Shown piece by piece: positions 9,820-18,331 of a stretch of DNA of 64,000 nucleotides. A program made the position numbers and the translations under genes. The first letter of the stretch is position 1; each line of letters opens with the position of its first letter. The notes beneath the pieces were generated by a model, which did no database searches, was not told the origin of the DNA, and was given only the letters and a program-made list of their open reading frames with translations. This DNA comes from Candidatus Rhodobacter oscarellae (GTDB lineage: Bacteria; Pseudomonadota; Alphaproteobacteria; Rhodobacterales; Rhodobacteraceae): the NCBI RefSeq assembly GCF_001078595.1, contig NZ_LFTY01000002.1:269378-333377 (forward strand). The letters run 5' to 3'.

Positions 9820-10842
9820 CTATTCCGCGAGCTCGGGGTGCAGATACGCCTCGGGATAGGGCATCGGGTGGCGCGGCCCGGCAGGCACCACCCCGTTCCA
9901 AGAGCGCCCGAAATACCCCTGCCTGCAATGCACAAGCGAGCCGGCGTCGGCCACGCCGTCCAGCGCGTAGACGCGGCACAACCAGCGCCACAGATGCGGG
10001 TAGTCGAGGATCCGCGCGCCGTTCAGCTTCATGCGCAGGTAGTACACCGGGTCATGGCGGTAGAGCGTTGGGAATAGGCGCAAATCGGCCTCGGTGAACG
10101 CGTGGCCCAGCAAGAAGTCCCGTCCATCCGAGAGCAGGCCCTCGAGGAAGCCAAGCGCGTCGAAATAGGTGTCGAACGCCGCCTGATACACCGATTGGTC
10201 AGAGGAGAACCCCGCCTTGTAGGCGCCGTTATTGATGGCGACATAAATGCGTTCGTTCAGGGCGTCGATCTTTGCGCGCAGGGCGGGGTCGTCCGGGAAC
10301 AAGCGCGGCCGGCGCGCATCTGGCAAGGCGCTGCCCAGCGCGCCCGTGTGTTGGTCCAGCATCCGAATGATCTCGGCGCTCTCATTGCTGACGATGCGCT
10401 GGGTGCGCTTGTCGTAGAGGATCGGCACGGATTGCTCCTCCGAGCCCTCCTGGCGATAGACCTCCTTGGCCAGGCGCAGGCCGCGCCCCGTCGCGGTCTC
10501 GGTGGTGCATTCCGGCAGCGTGGCGCCGGTCAGCGTCGCGATGCGGTTGGGCGCGAATTCCCATAAGTTCGGGCCCACGGGGTCGTCTTCGCCGGTGCGG
10601 TTGGGAAAGGCCACGTCCAGCGTGATGCTGTCCTGCAGCCCCAGCACCGCGCGCGCCAGGGTCACCCGGTGGCACCAGGGGCAGTTCAGCGCCACGAAAA
10701 GGTGGTACCGGTTCGGCTCTGCGGGGAAATCTCCATCGCCGATGGCGTGGCGGAACCCGCTGACCCCGCGCACGAACTCCCCGCGGGCGCGGCGCGCGCT
10801 GGCTTTGGTTTGGTCTTCTTGCGTGGCGGCGTCTTTGCTCAT
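9820..10842 (-). CDS. yqjG: glutathionyl-hydroquinone reductase (Xi-class glutathione S-transferase)
   Basis: A 340-residue protein of the YqjG/PcpF/ECM4 family, which removes glutathione from glutathionyl-hydroquinones using a catalytic cysteine. The active site is in ALNCPWCHRVTLAR (about residues 52-65), with the thioredoxin-like N-terminal domain up to about residue 165 (SNESAEIIRMLD) and an all-helical C-terminal domain. Its length agrees with the family. It is likely cytoplasmic and involved in quinone detoxification. No operon partner is apparent. Confidence 0.9.
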   Translation of the reverse strand: MSKDAATQEDQTKASARRARGEFVRGVSGFRHAIGDGDFPAEPNRYHLFVALNCPWCHRVTLARAVLGLQDSITLDVAFPNRTGEDDPVGPNLWEFAPNRIATLTGATLPECTTETATGRGLRLAKEVYRQEGSEEQSVPILYDKRTQRIVSNESAEIIRMLDQHTGALGSALPDARRPRLFPDDPALRAKIDALNERIYVAINNGAYKAGFSSDQSVYQAAFDTYFDALGFLEGLLSDGRDFLLGHAFTEADLRLFPTLYRHDPVYYLRMKLNGARILDYPHLWRWLCRVYALDGVADAGSLVHCRQGYFGRSWNGVVPAGPRHPMPYPEAYLHPELAE

Positions 10843-10991
10843 GGCGGCGTTCTACGCGCATCTTGTGCGTCAAGCTATCGGCGGCAGGGCACAGATACTG
10901 TGCAGCCACTGTGCAGCTCCGCCGGTCGGGTTAAATTTTAGGCAATTCTTACAGCGATTCTTGCGGTCGGGTTTATCTAATTGACAATTCC

Positions 10992-11004
10992 GAGTGTTTC
11001 ACTC
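10992..11004. promoter_or_regulatory. inverted repeat upstream of the small-ORF/hemP pair
   Basis: GAGTG-TTT-CACTC is a perfect 5-bp-arm inverted repeat, 74 bp before the small ORF and directly after a TTGACA-like hexamer at 10981-10986. The position suits an operator for an iron-responsive regulator of hemP, but it does not match a binding consensus that I can name with certainty. Confidence 0.35.
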
Positions 11005-11077
11005 AAGTATAAAACTATCAGCCAGCCTTCGATTCTGGGGCAAGCCGGAAACCTTGAAAACGCAAGAGGATAGGCTG

Positions 11078-11230
11078 ATGACCCTGGTCTATACACATGC
11101 GGACCGGGCAGTTTTCGACTGGCAAGAGACCCTCGCGGTTGCCAGCGACTTGGGCCTGCCCCGCATCTTTAGTTTGGAATGGTTGATCGACAAAGCTGAA
11201 CGGCAAGAATGGAGCGGACTATGGTGGTGA
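11078..11230 (+). CDS. small 50-residue protein translationally coupled to hemP
   Basis: The ORF begins with ATG after AAGAGGA and encodes MTLVYTHADRAVFDWQETLA and a further 30 residues ending GLWW. Its stop lies 10 nt inside hemP, the arrangement expected for translational coupling. It is rich in aromatic residues (four Trp) and has no signal peptide. I do not recognise the family. Because hemP is iron-regulated in proteobacteria, this may be a real iron-stress micropeptide or a leader ORF that controls hemP translation. Confidence 0.5.
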   Translation: MTLVYTHADRAVFDWQETLAVASDLGLPRIFSLEWLIDKAERQEWSGLWW

Positions 11231-11388
11231 ACGTGGCGCAAGAGATCAAATTCCCGCCCGAGCAGCGCACGCCGGTCTATGACGCCAACGACCTGACCAA
11301 GGGTGGCGGCCTGGCGCAGATCAAGCTCGAGGATCAACTCTACACGCTCCGGATCACGCGGGCGGGCAAGCTGATCCTAACCAAATAG
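11221..11388 (+). CDS. hemP: hemin uptake protein HemP
   Basis: A 55-residue protein that matches the short HemP family: the central block VYDANDLTKGGGLAQIKLED is followed by the nearly invariant LRITRAGKLILTK at the C-terminus. HemP proteins are required for haem utilisation and in Burkholderia act as a regulator of the haem receptor gene. Haem receptor or ABC genes are not adjacent here, so hemP is an orphan. It overlaps the preceding small ORF. It is too short for most gene callers. Confidence 0.88.
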   Translation: MVVNVAQEIKFPPEQRTPVYDANDLTKGGGLAQIKLEDQLYTLRITRAGKLILTK

Positions 11389-11695
11389 GGGCGCCTTCCG
11401 CATCCGGGCAGCGCCTTGGCCCAGGGCATCAGGCGGCCCGGCGAAAAACATCCCCTTTAGAATTGCGCGTTTGGCCGCACCTGCGTGGCGGCTGCGCCGG
11501 GGAGCGATAGCAGGCACTCCATACGGCGTTGCGGATTCGGCGATCGCAAGGCTGGCCACTCGCGCCCACCCATTGGGTGCGCGCCTAGCACATCACGCCG
11601 CGCAAACGGCGCGCCAAGCGCCCTGTTTCCCCTGATAGTTGAGAAGCCAGGGCAAGCGCGGTATGGTAGTCCCCTCAAGTCTGGGGGACTTTGTG
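11389..11695. other. intergenic region, no gene recognised
   Basis: The 307 bases hold no convincing ORF. At 11441-11455 is GCGAAAAACATCCCC, which recurs at 22004-22018. Near 11690 is the ribosome-binding region for the next secreted protein. Confidence 0.45.
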
Positions 11696-12046
11696 ATGCG
11701 AATATTTATGAATTTGTTACCCGCCCTTATGATCTGCGCCGCGCTGCCCGTGGCCGCGCATGACTACCCGCCGCCCAAGCAACTGCCGCCAGAGATGATG
11801 CGCGTGGACCCGAATTCGGCCATAACGCTCTTCGGCGAGGCCGTCGGGCTGGAGCATATGTGCAAGGGCCACAAAAAGCAGGTCCGCCAGATGGCCTGCG
11901 ATCAGGCCACCGCGCGCTGCGAGTACCTGCGGGGCAGGGCCAGCAAGCCGCGTGTCGTTAAGGCCGGTGTTATCCTGGCCCGCGGCGCCGAGGGGTGCTA
12001 CTATGCCAAGGCGGCGGTCACGTGCAAATTCGGAACCGCCAAGTAA
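11696..12046 (+). CDS. small secreted protein, unknown
   Basis: The predicted product has 116 residues. The ATG at 11696 gives a clear signal peptide (MRIFMNLLPALMICAALPVA, then AHD). The mature part contains four cysteines (MCKGHKKQ, MACDQ, RCEYLRG, GCYYAKAAVTC has two), suggesting disulfides in the periplasm. An earlier in-frame start at 11639 lacks signal-peptide character. I do not recognise the family; it is a stand-alone gene. Confidence 0.65.
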   Translation: MRIFMNLLPALMICAALPVAAHDYPPPKQLPPEMMRVDPNSAITLFGEAVGLEHMCKGHKKQVRQMACDQATARCEYLRGRASKPRVVKAGVILARGAEGCYYAKAAVTCKFGTAK

Positions 12047-12147
12047 GGCACGATAGCTGTTGACTCCCCGTTCTGGGGCGGTAAAAGGCGGGCCTTACAG
12101 TTTTCACGGGCCCGGCCGTTGAGCCGCCCGCGCATGGAGCAGATGAG

Positions 12148-12315
12148 ATGGCCAAGCCAACCACAATTAAGATCCGGCTGAATTCCACCGCCGACACCGG
12201 CCACTTCTACGTGACCAAAAAGAACGCCCGCACCATGACCGAAAAGATGGTCGTGAAGAAATACGACCCGGTGGCGCGCAAGCACGTGGAGTACAAGGAA
12301 GGCAAGATCAAGTAA
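12148..12315 (+). CDS. rpmG: 50S ribosomal protein L33
   Basis: A 55-residue ribosomal protein L33: [20 protein letters not shown] followed by [13 protein letters not shown] and [18 protein letters not shown]. This is the non-zinc (cysteine-free) form usual in Alphaproteobacteria. A strong GC hairpin with a T-rich tail follows at 12338. A TTGACT hexamer 79 bp upstream of the start (12060-12065) may belong to its promoter, although the -10 region is weak. Confidence 0.95.
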   Translation: MAKPTTIKIRLNSTADTGHFYVTKKNARTMTEKMVVKKYDPVARKHVEYKEGKIK

Positions 12316-12337
12316 GCCCCTTCCACATGGATTTCGC

Positions 12338-12375
12338 AAAGGCCGCGCCGCAAGGACGCGGCCTTTCTCGTTTTG
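12338..12375 (+). terminator. intrinsic terminator after rpmG
   Basis: AAAGGCCGCG (12338-12347) pairs with CGCGGCCTTT (12357-12366) around a 9-nt loop, a perfect 10-bp stem, followed by CTCGTTTT. This is the clearest rho-independent terminator in the window. Confidence 0.8.
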
Positions 12376-12387
12376 GAGACCCATCCC

Positions 12388-12807
12388 ATGCACTGCGATT
12401 TCTGCAATCTCCTGGCCAATGGCGATGCCGCCATCGCCTGGTCGAACCCGCGCCTGGTGGTCTTTGCCGATCACCGCCCCATCCGCGAGGGGCATATGCA
12501 GATCGTGCCGCGCGCGCATGTCGAGGTGTTCGACGACCTCGCACCGGATCTCGCGGCCGAGATCATCCATCTCGGCCAGCGCATCGCCAAGGCGCAAAAG
12601 CGGCTCTACGGGGTGGACCGCGTGGGGTTCGTGTTCACCGGAAATGAGGTGCCACATGTGCATGCCCATGTGTTGCCGCTGCACGCCGCTGACGACATCA
12701 CCTCGGCGCGCTTCCGCGAACACCGAGCGGGCGGAAGGATCGCGCTGCGCCAGCAGCGCCGCGTGGCCCAGGATTTGGCAGAGGCGCTCGGAGCGCCTAT
12801 CTTGTAA
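12388..12807 (+). CDS. HIT-family nucleotide-binding protein
   Basis: A 139-residue histidine-triad protein. The nucleotidyl-transfer motif HxHxHxx is HVHAHVLPL (about residues 90-98), preceded by the typical GFVFTGNEVPHVHAH. The N-terminal DFCNLLANG cysteine motif (CDFC) resembles the zinc-binding form. HIT proteins hydrolyse AMP-linked substrates such as Ap4A or adenosine phosphoramidates; the exact one is not predictable. I chose ATG at 12388 (GGAG 12 nt upstream) over an earlier TTG. The GNAT gene follows by 3 bases. Confidence 0.9.
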   Translation: MHCDFCNLLANGDAAIAWSNPRLVVFADHRPIREGHMQIVPRAHVEVFDDLAPDLAAEIIHLGQRIAKAQKRLYGVDRVGFVFTGNEVPHVHAHVLPLHAADDITSARFREHRAGGRIALRQQRRVAQDLAEALGAPIL

Positions 12808-12810
12808 GCC

Positions 12811-13299
12811 ATGACAGATGTGATCACGATCCGCTGCAGTGAGCCCTATGACCTCGCGCCGCTCGACGAGCTCTTCGCGCGCAGCTACCCCAAGCTTCTG
12901 AAGGCGGATTATGCGCCCAGCGTGTTGGTGACAGCGCTGCCGCTGATCTCTAAGGCTCAGCCGGCGCTGCTGCGCTCGGGCACGTATTATGTGGCGGAAA
13001 CAGCGGACGGCACGCTGATTGGCGCCGGAGGGTGGACCCGCGGGCGCCGCCGCGGCAGCGCTGACATCCGCCACGTGATCACGGATGCCTCCCAGGTGCG
13101 GCGCGGCGTAGGCCGCGCGATCGTAGCGCGGGTTTTTGAGGAGGCCAGGGCCGCCGGGGTCACCGCCCTGCAGTGCAAATCCACGCGCACCGCCGTGCCC
13201 TTCTATGAGGCCATGGGCTTTAAAGCCCTGGACGCGTTCGAGATGGAACTCAGGCCAGGTATCCATTTTCCGGCGATCCAGATGCATCGCAGCCTCTGA
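12811..13299 (+). CDS. GNAT-family N-acetyltransferase
   Basis: A 162-residue GCN5-related acyltransferase. The acetyl-CoA motif A is recognisable in RGVGRAIVARVFEEARAAGV (R/Q-x-x-G-x-G/A loop as VRRGVGRAI), and motif B in STRTAVPFYEAMGFK. The N-terminal third carries the substrate region (LAPLDELFARSY). The substrate is unknown. It starts three bases after the HIT gene, hence an operon. Confidence 0.85.
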   Translation: MTDVITIRCSEPYDLAPLDELFARSYPKLLKADYAPSVLVTALPLISKAQPALLRSGTYYVAETADGTLIGAGGWTRGRRRGSADIRHVITDASQVRRGVGRAIVARVFEEARAAGVTALQCKSTRTAVPFYEAMGFKALDAFEMELRPGIHFPAIQMHRSL

Positions 13300-13416
13300 C
13301 GGTTGACGCAGCGTCGGTGCTACCAGCGCCCAGCGGGCGGCGCTTCATGCGCAGGTTCAAGGCCATCTGAACGCGCAAAAGCGCCGTTTCAGACCCCAAA
13401 GCGGAATGGGAACGCT

Positions 13417-13794
13417 TTAGAGATCGACGTCCCAATGGCCCGCCACGACCACCGCCTCGTCATCGCCCGGCCAGGGCGGCATGGTGATGGCAACCGCCGT
13501 TAGGCCCAACCCACCGGCGCGCGCCTGAAACTGCGTGCCCACAGGGATGCGCAGCGCCGTGCCCGTCGCGACGGGCAAGACGCCCTCGCTGGAAAGCCAC
13601 ATCTCGCCCGCGCCTTCGGTGAAGTACCAGATCTCTTCCACGGTCTTGTGCACCACCGCGCGGCCCGTCTTTCCGGGCGGCAAATGGAAGTGGCACATGG
13701 ACCCCTTCTCGCCAAACATCAGCACCCGAACTTCCAGCCCGTCCGGCGCTAGCACATCCGGCGCGGCGGGCAGGGTTTTGACCAGGTCGCTCAC
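13417..13794 (-). CDS. cupin-domain protein
   Basis: A 125-residue single-domain cupin. Motif 1 is AVVHKTVEEIWYFTEGAGEM, and motif 2 is near GTALRIPVGTQFQARA. One of the usual histidine ligands is present (H in VVHKTVEE with E ligands), so metal binding is plausible. It overlaps the upstream MFS gene by 4 nt and is the last gene of that operon. Function beyond a small-molecule or sugar isomerase-like fold is unknown. Confidence 0.8.
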   Translation of the reverse strand: MSDLVKTLPAAPDVLAPDGLEVRVLMFGEKGSMCHFHLPPGKTGRAVVHKTVEEIWYFTEGAGEMWLSSEGVLPVATGTALRIPVGTQFQARAGGLGLTAVAITMPPWPGDDEAVVVAGHWDVDL

Positions 13795-15041
13795 TCTGCG
13801 GGCCCCTGGCTCTGCGCGGGCTGCGCAATCGGGCGCGAGAACACCGTTTCATGGCCCGGTTCCGGGTGGCGCGGGATCATGAGGGCCAGGGCCAGCGAGG
13901 TCGCCGCCATCCCCGCCGCCAGCACGAAAACCCCGCCAGGCGAGACGATCCACAGATACCCCAGCAGCGCGGGCAGGAACACCGCCGCGATGTGGTTGAT
14001 CGTGAAGGCCACCGCGGCGGTGGGCGCGATGTCGGCAGGGTCCGCGATCTTCTGAAAGTAGGTCTTTAGCGCGAAGGCCAGGGCAAAGAACAGGTGGTCC
14101 AGCACGTATAGGCACGCCGCCAGCACCACGCCCCAGCCGAAGTAGTAGATCCCGCCATAGGCCAGGAACACGCAGATCAGCCCGACATACTCAAACCCAA
14201 GCGCGTTGCGCTCGCCCCAGCGGGCCACGGCGCGGCCCATAAGCGGCGCAAAGATCATATTGGCCAGGTAGTTAATCAAGAAAAGCGCCGTGACCTCATG
14301 CACCTCAAAACCAAAGCGCTCGACCATCATGAAGGCCGCGAAGACCACGAATATCTGCCGCCGCGCCCCCGACATGAACTGCAACGCGTAGTAAAGCCAG
14401 TAGCGCCGGCGCAGCACGAACTCCTTGCGCTGCGGGGTGGGCGATTCGAACTGCGGATAGGCCAGCCAGCAGAACACCGCGATCGCCGCGGTGATCCCAC
14501 CGGAGGTCAGGTAGACGAAGTTGTAGCTCAGATCAAAGGCCTTCCAGGTCACCACCAGCAGCCCATAGGCCAAGAGCGACGCGCCCGAGCCGATGCCCAC
14601 TATGATGCCAAGCGTCTGCGGGGCCTTGTCCTTGTCGATCCATTGCAGCTGCAGCGACTGCACCACGGTCTCGTAATAGTGGAACCCGATCGAGGCGAAC
14701 AGCGTCACCATCAACAGCCCGCCAAAACTGGGGAACCATGCGGTCACCGCGCTGGCCAAGCCCAGCATAACGAGCGAGATCAGCGCCAATGTCTGCTCGC
14801 GCAGCACCCAGATCAGCACGATCACGCCAATGGAAAAAAAGCCCGGCACCTCGCGGATCGAATGCAACCAGCCGATCTCCACGCCGGTGAACCCCGCCGC
14901 CTCGATCACGAAGTTGTTCAAGAGCGCCGACCAAGTGGAGAACGCCAACGGCATTGCAAACGCCATCAGAAACAGCAGCGCCACCGGGCGCCGCCAGTAT
15001 GGCAGCGATTGCGCGTCCGCTAGGGTGACCGCCTGTGGCAT
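13791..15041 (-). CDS. MFS transporter
   Basis: A 416-residue major facilitator with about twelve hydrophobic segments (for example LLFLMAFAMPLAFSTWSALL, GVIVLIWVLREQTLALISLV, GLICVFLAYGGIYYFGWGVV). The middle loop (QFESPTPQRKEFVLRRRYWL) is short and basic as in typical MFS carriers. The cytoplasmic loop 2-3 signature is degenerate, so the subfamily and substrate are not evident. The downstream cupin gene overlaps by 4 nt. The stretch upstream contains palindrome-element copy B. Confidence 0.85.
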   Translation of the reverse strand: MPQAVTLADAQSLPYWRRPVALLFLMAFAMPLAFSTWSALLNNFVIEAAGFTGVEIGWLHSIREVPGFFSIGVIVLIWVLREQTLALISLVMLGLASAVTAWFPSFGGLLMVTLFASIGFHYYETVVQSLQLQWIDKDKAPQTLGIIVGIGSGASLLAYGLLVVTWKAFDLSYNFVYLTSGGITAAIAVFCWLAYPQFESPTPQRKEFVLRRRYWLYYALQFMSGARRQIFVVFAAFMMVERFGFEVHEVTALFLINYLANMIFAPLMGRAVARWGERNALGFEYVGLICVFLAYGGIYYFGWGVVLAACLYVLDHLFFALAFALKTYFQKIADPADIAPTAAVAFTINHIAAVFLPALLGYLWIVSPGGVFVLAAGMAATSLALALMIPRHPEPGHETVFSRPIAQPAQSQGPAE

Positions 15042-15141
15042 GTTTGACCCTTACGCCTCCGGCTTGCGAATGACCAGCCGAAGGTGTCGGGGCAGCCTTG
15101 GGTTTTGCAAGATCGGGCAGCGCTTGGCCGGACGATCTTTA

Positions 15142-15339
15142 TTGCCTGGAGCGGACATTGGCGCGTCGCAATTTTCTTTCAAGAAAATTGTGAAACTCTT
15201 CCAAGAGTTTCTTCAGCGCGCCCCGAAATGATCACTCTATCCCAACCTCCTACCGACGCGCGGGCCCAACTTTCCTTGGAAGGAAAGTGCAAATCTCTTG
15301 CAAGAGATTTGGCCCGCCAAAACGCCTGCTCCGGGCCAA
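15142..15339 (+). repeat. 198-bp four-palindrome element, copy B
   Basis: The element shares its plan and length with copy A but lies in the opposite orientation. Palindromes are at 15169-15190, 15192-15211, 15269-15288 and 15291-15310. The centres differ from the other copies (TC instead of GG/GC in the first, CC instead of GC in the second) while the arms are kept. The terminal inverted repeats are imperfect here (TTGCCTGGAGC and GCTCCGGGCCAA). It accounts for most of the 363-bp gap between the MFS gene start and the aldehyde dehydrogenase stop. Confidence 0.88.
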
Positions 15340-15404
15340 TCCTGTGCCTTCCCGAAAACTCGTGCTGCCACCCGCCGGATGTGTCTTAGGGGCCCAACCC
15401 CGCC

Positions 15405-16883
15405 TCAGCGCATCCGGAATGGATTGGCCATCGGCGCGTCCGAGAGGTTCATCCAGACCGTCTTTGGTCGCGTGTAGTCATACATCGCCTGCATGCCCGC
15501 CTCGCGCCCGAAGCCCGAGCCCTTCACACCGCCGAAGGCCGCAATCGGCGAAATCGCGCGGTATGTGTTCAGCCATATAATCCCAGCCTGGATGGCCTTG
15601 GACATGCGGATGCCGCGCGCGCCGTCGCGGGTGAAGATCCCCGCCGCCAGCCCGTGCACCGTGTCATTGGCCAGCCCGATGACCTCCTTTTCGGTGGAGA
15701 AACGCTGCGCGGCCAACACCGGCCCGAAGAGCTCGGTGTCGACGATGTCTAGGTCCTGGCGCGGGCAGTCCAGGATGGTGGGCCGCATATAGAGCCCGCC
15801 CAGACCCTCCGGCGGCGTGCCGCCGGTGAGGATCGTGGCGCCTTGCGCCACCGCCCGCTCCAGTTGCGCCATGATATGCGCGCGCTGCCCCTCGGTGCAC
15901 AAGGGGCCCATCTGGGTGGCCGCGTCCTGCGGGTCGCCGATCTGGATGGCTTCGGCAATTTCCACCATGCGGGCCAGGAAATCGTCCGCGATGTCCTCAT
16001 GCAGGTAAAGCCGCGAGCCCGCCACGCAGCTTTGCCCGCTGGCGCTAAAGATCCCAGCCACGCTGGCGTTCACGGCACTCTCTATGTCGGCGTCCTCGAA
16101 GACGATGAAGGGTGACTTGCCGCCAAGTTCCAGGCTGACCTCGGCGAAGTTCTCCGCCGTGTTGCGCACCACATGGCGCGCGGCACCGGGCCCGCCGGTG
16201 AAGGCCACCTTGGCCACCAAAGGGTGCGATGTCAGCGCCTGCCCGCAGGGCGCGCCGTGCCCGGTCACGATGTTGACCACGCCGTCAGGGATGCCGGCCT
16301 GCGCCACGAGCTTGCCGAAGGTTAGCAAAGGCGCCGAGGCATGCTCGGAGGCCTTCAAAACGATGGTGTTGCCCGCGGCCAGCGCGGGCGCGATCTTGGT
16401 CGCGGCCAGGAATTGCTGGCTGTTCCAAGGGATCACCGCGGCCACCACGCCCATCGGCTCGCGCTCGGTGAACACGAACATGTCGGGCTTGTCGATGGGC
16501 AGGGTCTCGCCTGCGATCTTGTCGGCGGCGCCGGCGAAGAAGTGGTAGTATTCGGCGATGTATTTCGCTTGCCAGGCGGTCTCGGAATAAAGCTTGCCGG
16601 TGTCGCGGGTCTCTATGCGGCCCAGATCCTCGGAGGCCGCGGCCAGCAGATCGCCCAGCCGGGCGAGGCATTTGCCGCGCTGGGTGGCGGTCAGCGCGCC
16701 CCATTCCCCGCGCAGCGCGGCGTCGGCGGCGCGCACGGCGCGGTCAACATCCTCGGCGGTGGCCTCTGGCACCTCGGCCCAAACGGCGCCGGTGGCGGGC
16801 TCGCGGCTTTCAAACACCGCGCCGTCCGACGCCTGCACCCAATTACCGCCGATCAGCATCTCTAAACGCTCGATGGAGCCCAT
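15405..16883 (-). CDS. aldehyde dehydrogenase (NAD(P)+-dependent)
   Basis: A 492-residue ALDH-superfamily enzyme oxidising an aldehyde to the carboxylate. Diagnostic features are the Rossmann region VIPWNSQQFLAATKIAPALA, the catalytic glutamate in LELGGKSPFIVFEDAD, and the catalytic cysteine in SASGQSCVAGSRLYLH; the C-terminal GGVKGSGFGREAG is also typical. It is most like the betaine-aldehyde or phenylacetaldehyde dehydrogenase group, though the substrate is uncertain. It is divergent from a MarR regulator through a 240-bp region containing two inverted repeats, suggesting regulation by that protein. Confidence 0.92.
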   Translation of the reverse strand: MGSIERLEMLIGGNWVQASDGAVFESREPATGAVWAEVPEATAEDVDRAVRAADAALRGEWGALTATQRGKCLARLGDLLAAASEDLGRIETRDTGKLYSETAWQAKYIAEYYHFFAGAADKIAGETLPIDKPDMFVFTEREPMGVVAAVIPWNSQQFLAATKIAPALAAGNTIVLKASEHASAPLLTFGKLVAQAGIPDGVVNIVTGHGAPCGQALTSHPLVAKVAFTGGPGAARHVVRNTAENFAEVSLELGGKSPFIVFEDADIESAVNASVAGIFSASGQSCVAGSRLYLHEDIADDFLARMVEIAEAIQIGDPQDAATQMGPLCTEGQRAHIMAQLERAVAQGATILTGGTPPEGLGGLYMRPTILDCPRQDLDIVDTELFGPVLAAQRFSTEKEVIGLANDTVHGLAAGIFTRDGARGIRMSKAIQAGIIWLNTYRAISPIAAFGGVKGSGFGREAGMQAMYDYTRPKTVWMNLSDAPMANPFRMR

Positions 16884-17013
16884 CCCAAGTTCCTCCCCTG
16901 CAATGCCTCCCGCTTAGCGTAAGTTGCGGCCACGGGAAATCACTTCCGCGTCCCGCAGCGTTTTTCGAAAGCCTGAACCAACCTGAATTTCGAGCGTCGC
17001 CCATCGCTTAAAT

Positions 17014-17054
17014 ATTACGCGGTAATTTGGCGTTAAACCTGCTTCAAGTTTAAC
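17014..17054. promoter_or_regulatory. two inverted repeats in the ALDH/MarR divergent promoter region
   Basis: ATTAC-GCG-GTAAT (17014-17026) and GTTAAAC-N9-GTTTAAC (17032-17054) are perfect inverted repeats in an AT-rich stretch between two divergent genes. MarR proteins bind such palindromes, so one or both are candidate operators for the product of 17124-17594. Confidence 0.5.
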
Positions 17055-17123
17055 ACGAAACGCTTTATTTGCGCTTTGCGGTGTCACATCTTACCTTTGG
17101 CACAACTCACAGCCGGAAATATA

Positions 17124-17594
17124 ATGAGCAACGACGCAAAAGTTGAGCACGCAGAAGAGCTGCAGATGAAGCAGTTCCTGACCTATCGCCTGGCGCGGGT
17201 GCAGGCGAAGCTGAACGCGCAGGCGACGCGCATCCTTAAGGACAAGTCGGGGCTGAGCCTTGCGCAGTGGCGGGTGATCGCGCTGATCGCGAGCTTCGGA
17301 CCAGAGCGGGCGGCGGTCCTGACCAGCTTGGCCGAGATCGATAAGGGGCTCTTTAGCCGCAAACTGAAGACGCTGGTTGAGGACGGGCTGGTTTTGGCCG
17401 AGTCCGATCCGACGGATAACAGGCGCCAGATGCTGCGCCTGTCCGCCTCGGGCCAGGCGCTGTTTGAGAAAACCCTGCCGCATATGCAAAAGCGACAGGC
17501 CGCTTTGCGGGATGCTTTGACGCCGAACGAACTCGCGTCGCTTTTCTCCGCCTGCGACAAGCTGGAGCGGATCCTGGAAAGACCCTGCCTGTGA
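17124..17594 (+). CDS. MarR-family transcriptional regulator
   Basis: A 156-residue MarR regulator. The winged helix is LSLAQWRVIALIASFGPERA (helices 2-3), followed by the recognition helix DKGLFSRKLKTLVEDGLV and wing ESDPTDNRRQMLRLSASGQA. I prefer ATG at 17124 over the longer frame starting at 17076. It is divergent from the aldehyde dehydrogenase and probably represses it, itself, and the downstream haloacid dehalogenase gene that overlaps it by 4 nt. Confidence 0.88.
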   Translation: MSNDAKVEHAEELQMKQFLTYRLARVQAKLNAQATRILKDKSGLSLAQWRVIALIASFGPERAAVLTSLAEIDKGLFSRKLKTLVEDGLVLAESDPTDNRRQMLRLSASGQALFEKTLPHMQKRQAALRDALTPNELASLFSACDKLERILERPCL

Positions 17595-18310
17595 CACAGC
17601 CCCGCGCCGTCAAGGCGCTGCTGTTTGATGTGTTCGGGACGGTTGTGGACTGGCGCAGCTCTGTCGCGGTCGAGCTTCAGTCCGCCCTGGCCCCGCGCGG
17701 GCACCAGCTGGATTGGGAGGCCATGGCCGACGACTGGCGCGGGCGCTACCAACCCGCCATGCAGGCGATCCGGTCCGGCGCCCGCGGCTACACCATTCTG
17801 GACGTGCTGCATCGCGAGAACCTGGACGCCACGCTGCGGGCCTTCGGGGTCACGGGGCTTTCCGAGGCTGAGCTGATCGAACTCAACGAAGCCTGGCACC
17901 GCTTGCGGCCCTGGCCGGACTGCGTGCCGGGGCTGGGCCGCCTGAAACGCGACTTCATCCTGGGCACCCTGTCGAACGGCAACATCGCGTTGATGGTCAA
18001 TCTCGCGCGGTTTGGTTCCTTGCCGTGGGATGTGATCCTGGGGGCAGAGATCACCCGCAGCTACAAGCCATCAGAGGCGACCTATCTGGGGTCCGCCGCC
18101 GCGCTTGGGCTGGCGCCCGGGGACTGCATGATGGTGGCGGCGCATAATGAGGACCTGCGGGCCGCGCAGCGCTTGGGCATGGCCACTGCCTTTGTCTGCC
18201 GCCCGACCGAGCATGGCCCCGGCCAAGAGGTCGATCTGGCACCGGACGGGGATTGGGATTACGCGGCGCACTCGATGCAGGAACTGGCCGACTTGCTTGC
18301 GCGCGCCTGA
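17591..18310 (+). CDS. haloacid dehalogenase type II (L-2-haloacid dehalogenase family)
   Basis: A 239-residue HAD enzyme starting at GTG overlapping the MarR stop. The nucleophile motif 1 is LLFDVFGTVVDWRSS (Asp in DVFGT), motif 2 is LSNGN near residue 120, motif 3 is SYKPSEATYL, and motif 4 is MVAAHNEDLRAA. The family hydrolyses (S)-2-haloalkanoates to (R)-2-hydroxyalkanoates. The next-door aldehyde dehydrogenase would be consistent with haloaldehyde/haloacid breakdown, but other HAD phosphatase substrates cannot be excluded. Confidence 0.88.
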   Translation: MTQPRAVKALLFDVFGTVVDWRSSVAVELQSALAPRGHQLDWEAMADDWRGRYQPAMQAIRSGARGYTILDVLHRENLDATLRAFGVTGLSEAELIELNEAWHRLRPWPDCVPGLGRLKRDFILGTLSNGNIALMVNLARFGSLPWDVILGAEITRSYKPSEATYLGSAAALGLAPGDCMMVAAHNEDLRAAQRLGMATAFVCRPTEHGPGQEVDLAPDGDWDYAAHSMQELADLLARA

Positions 18311-18331
18311 GTTCCGCCGCTTGAGGCTAGC

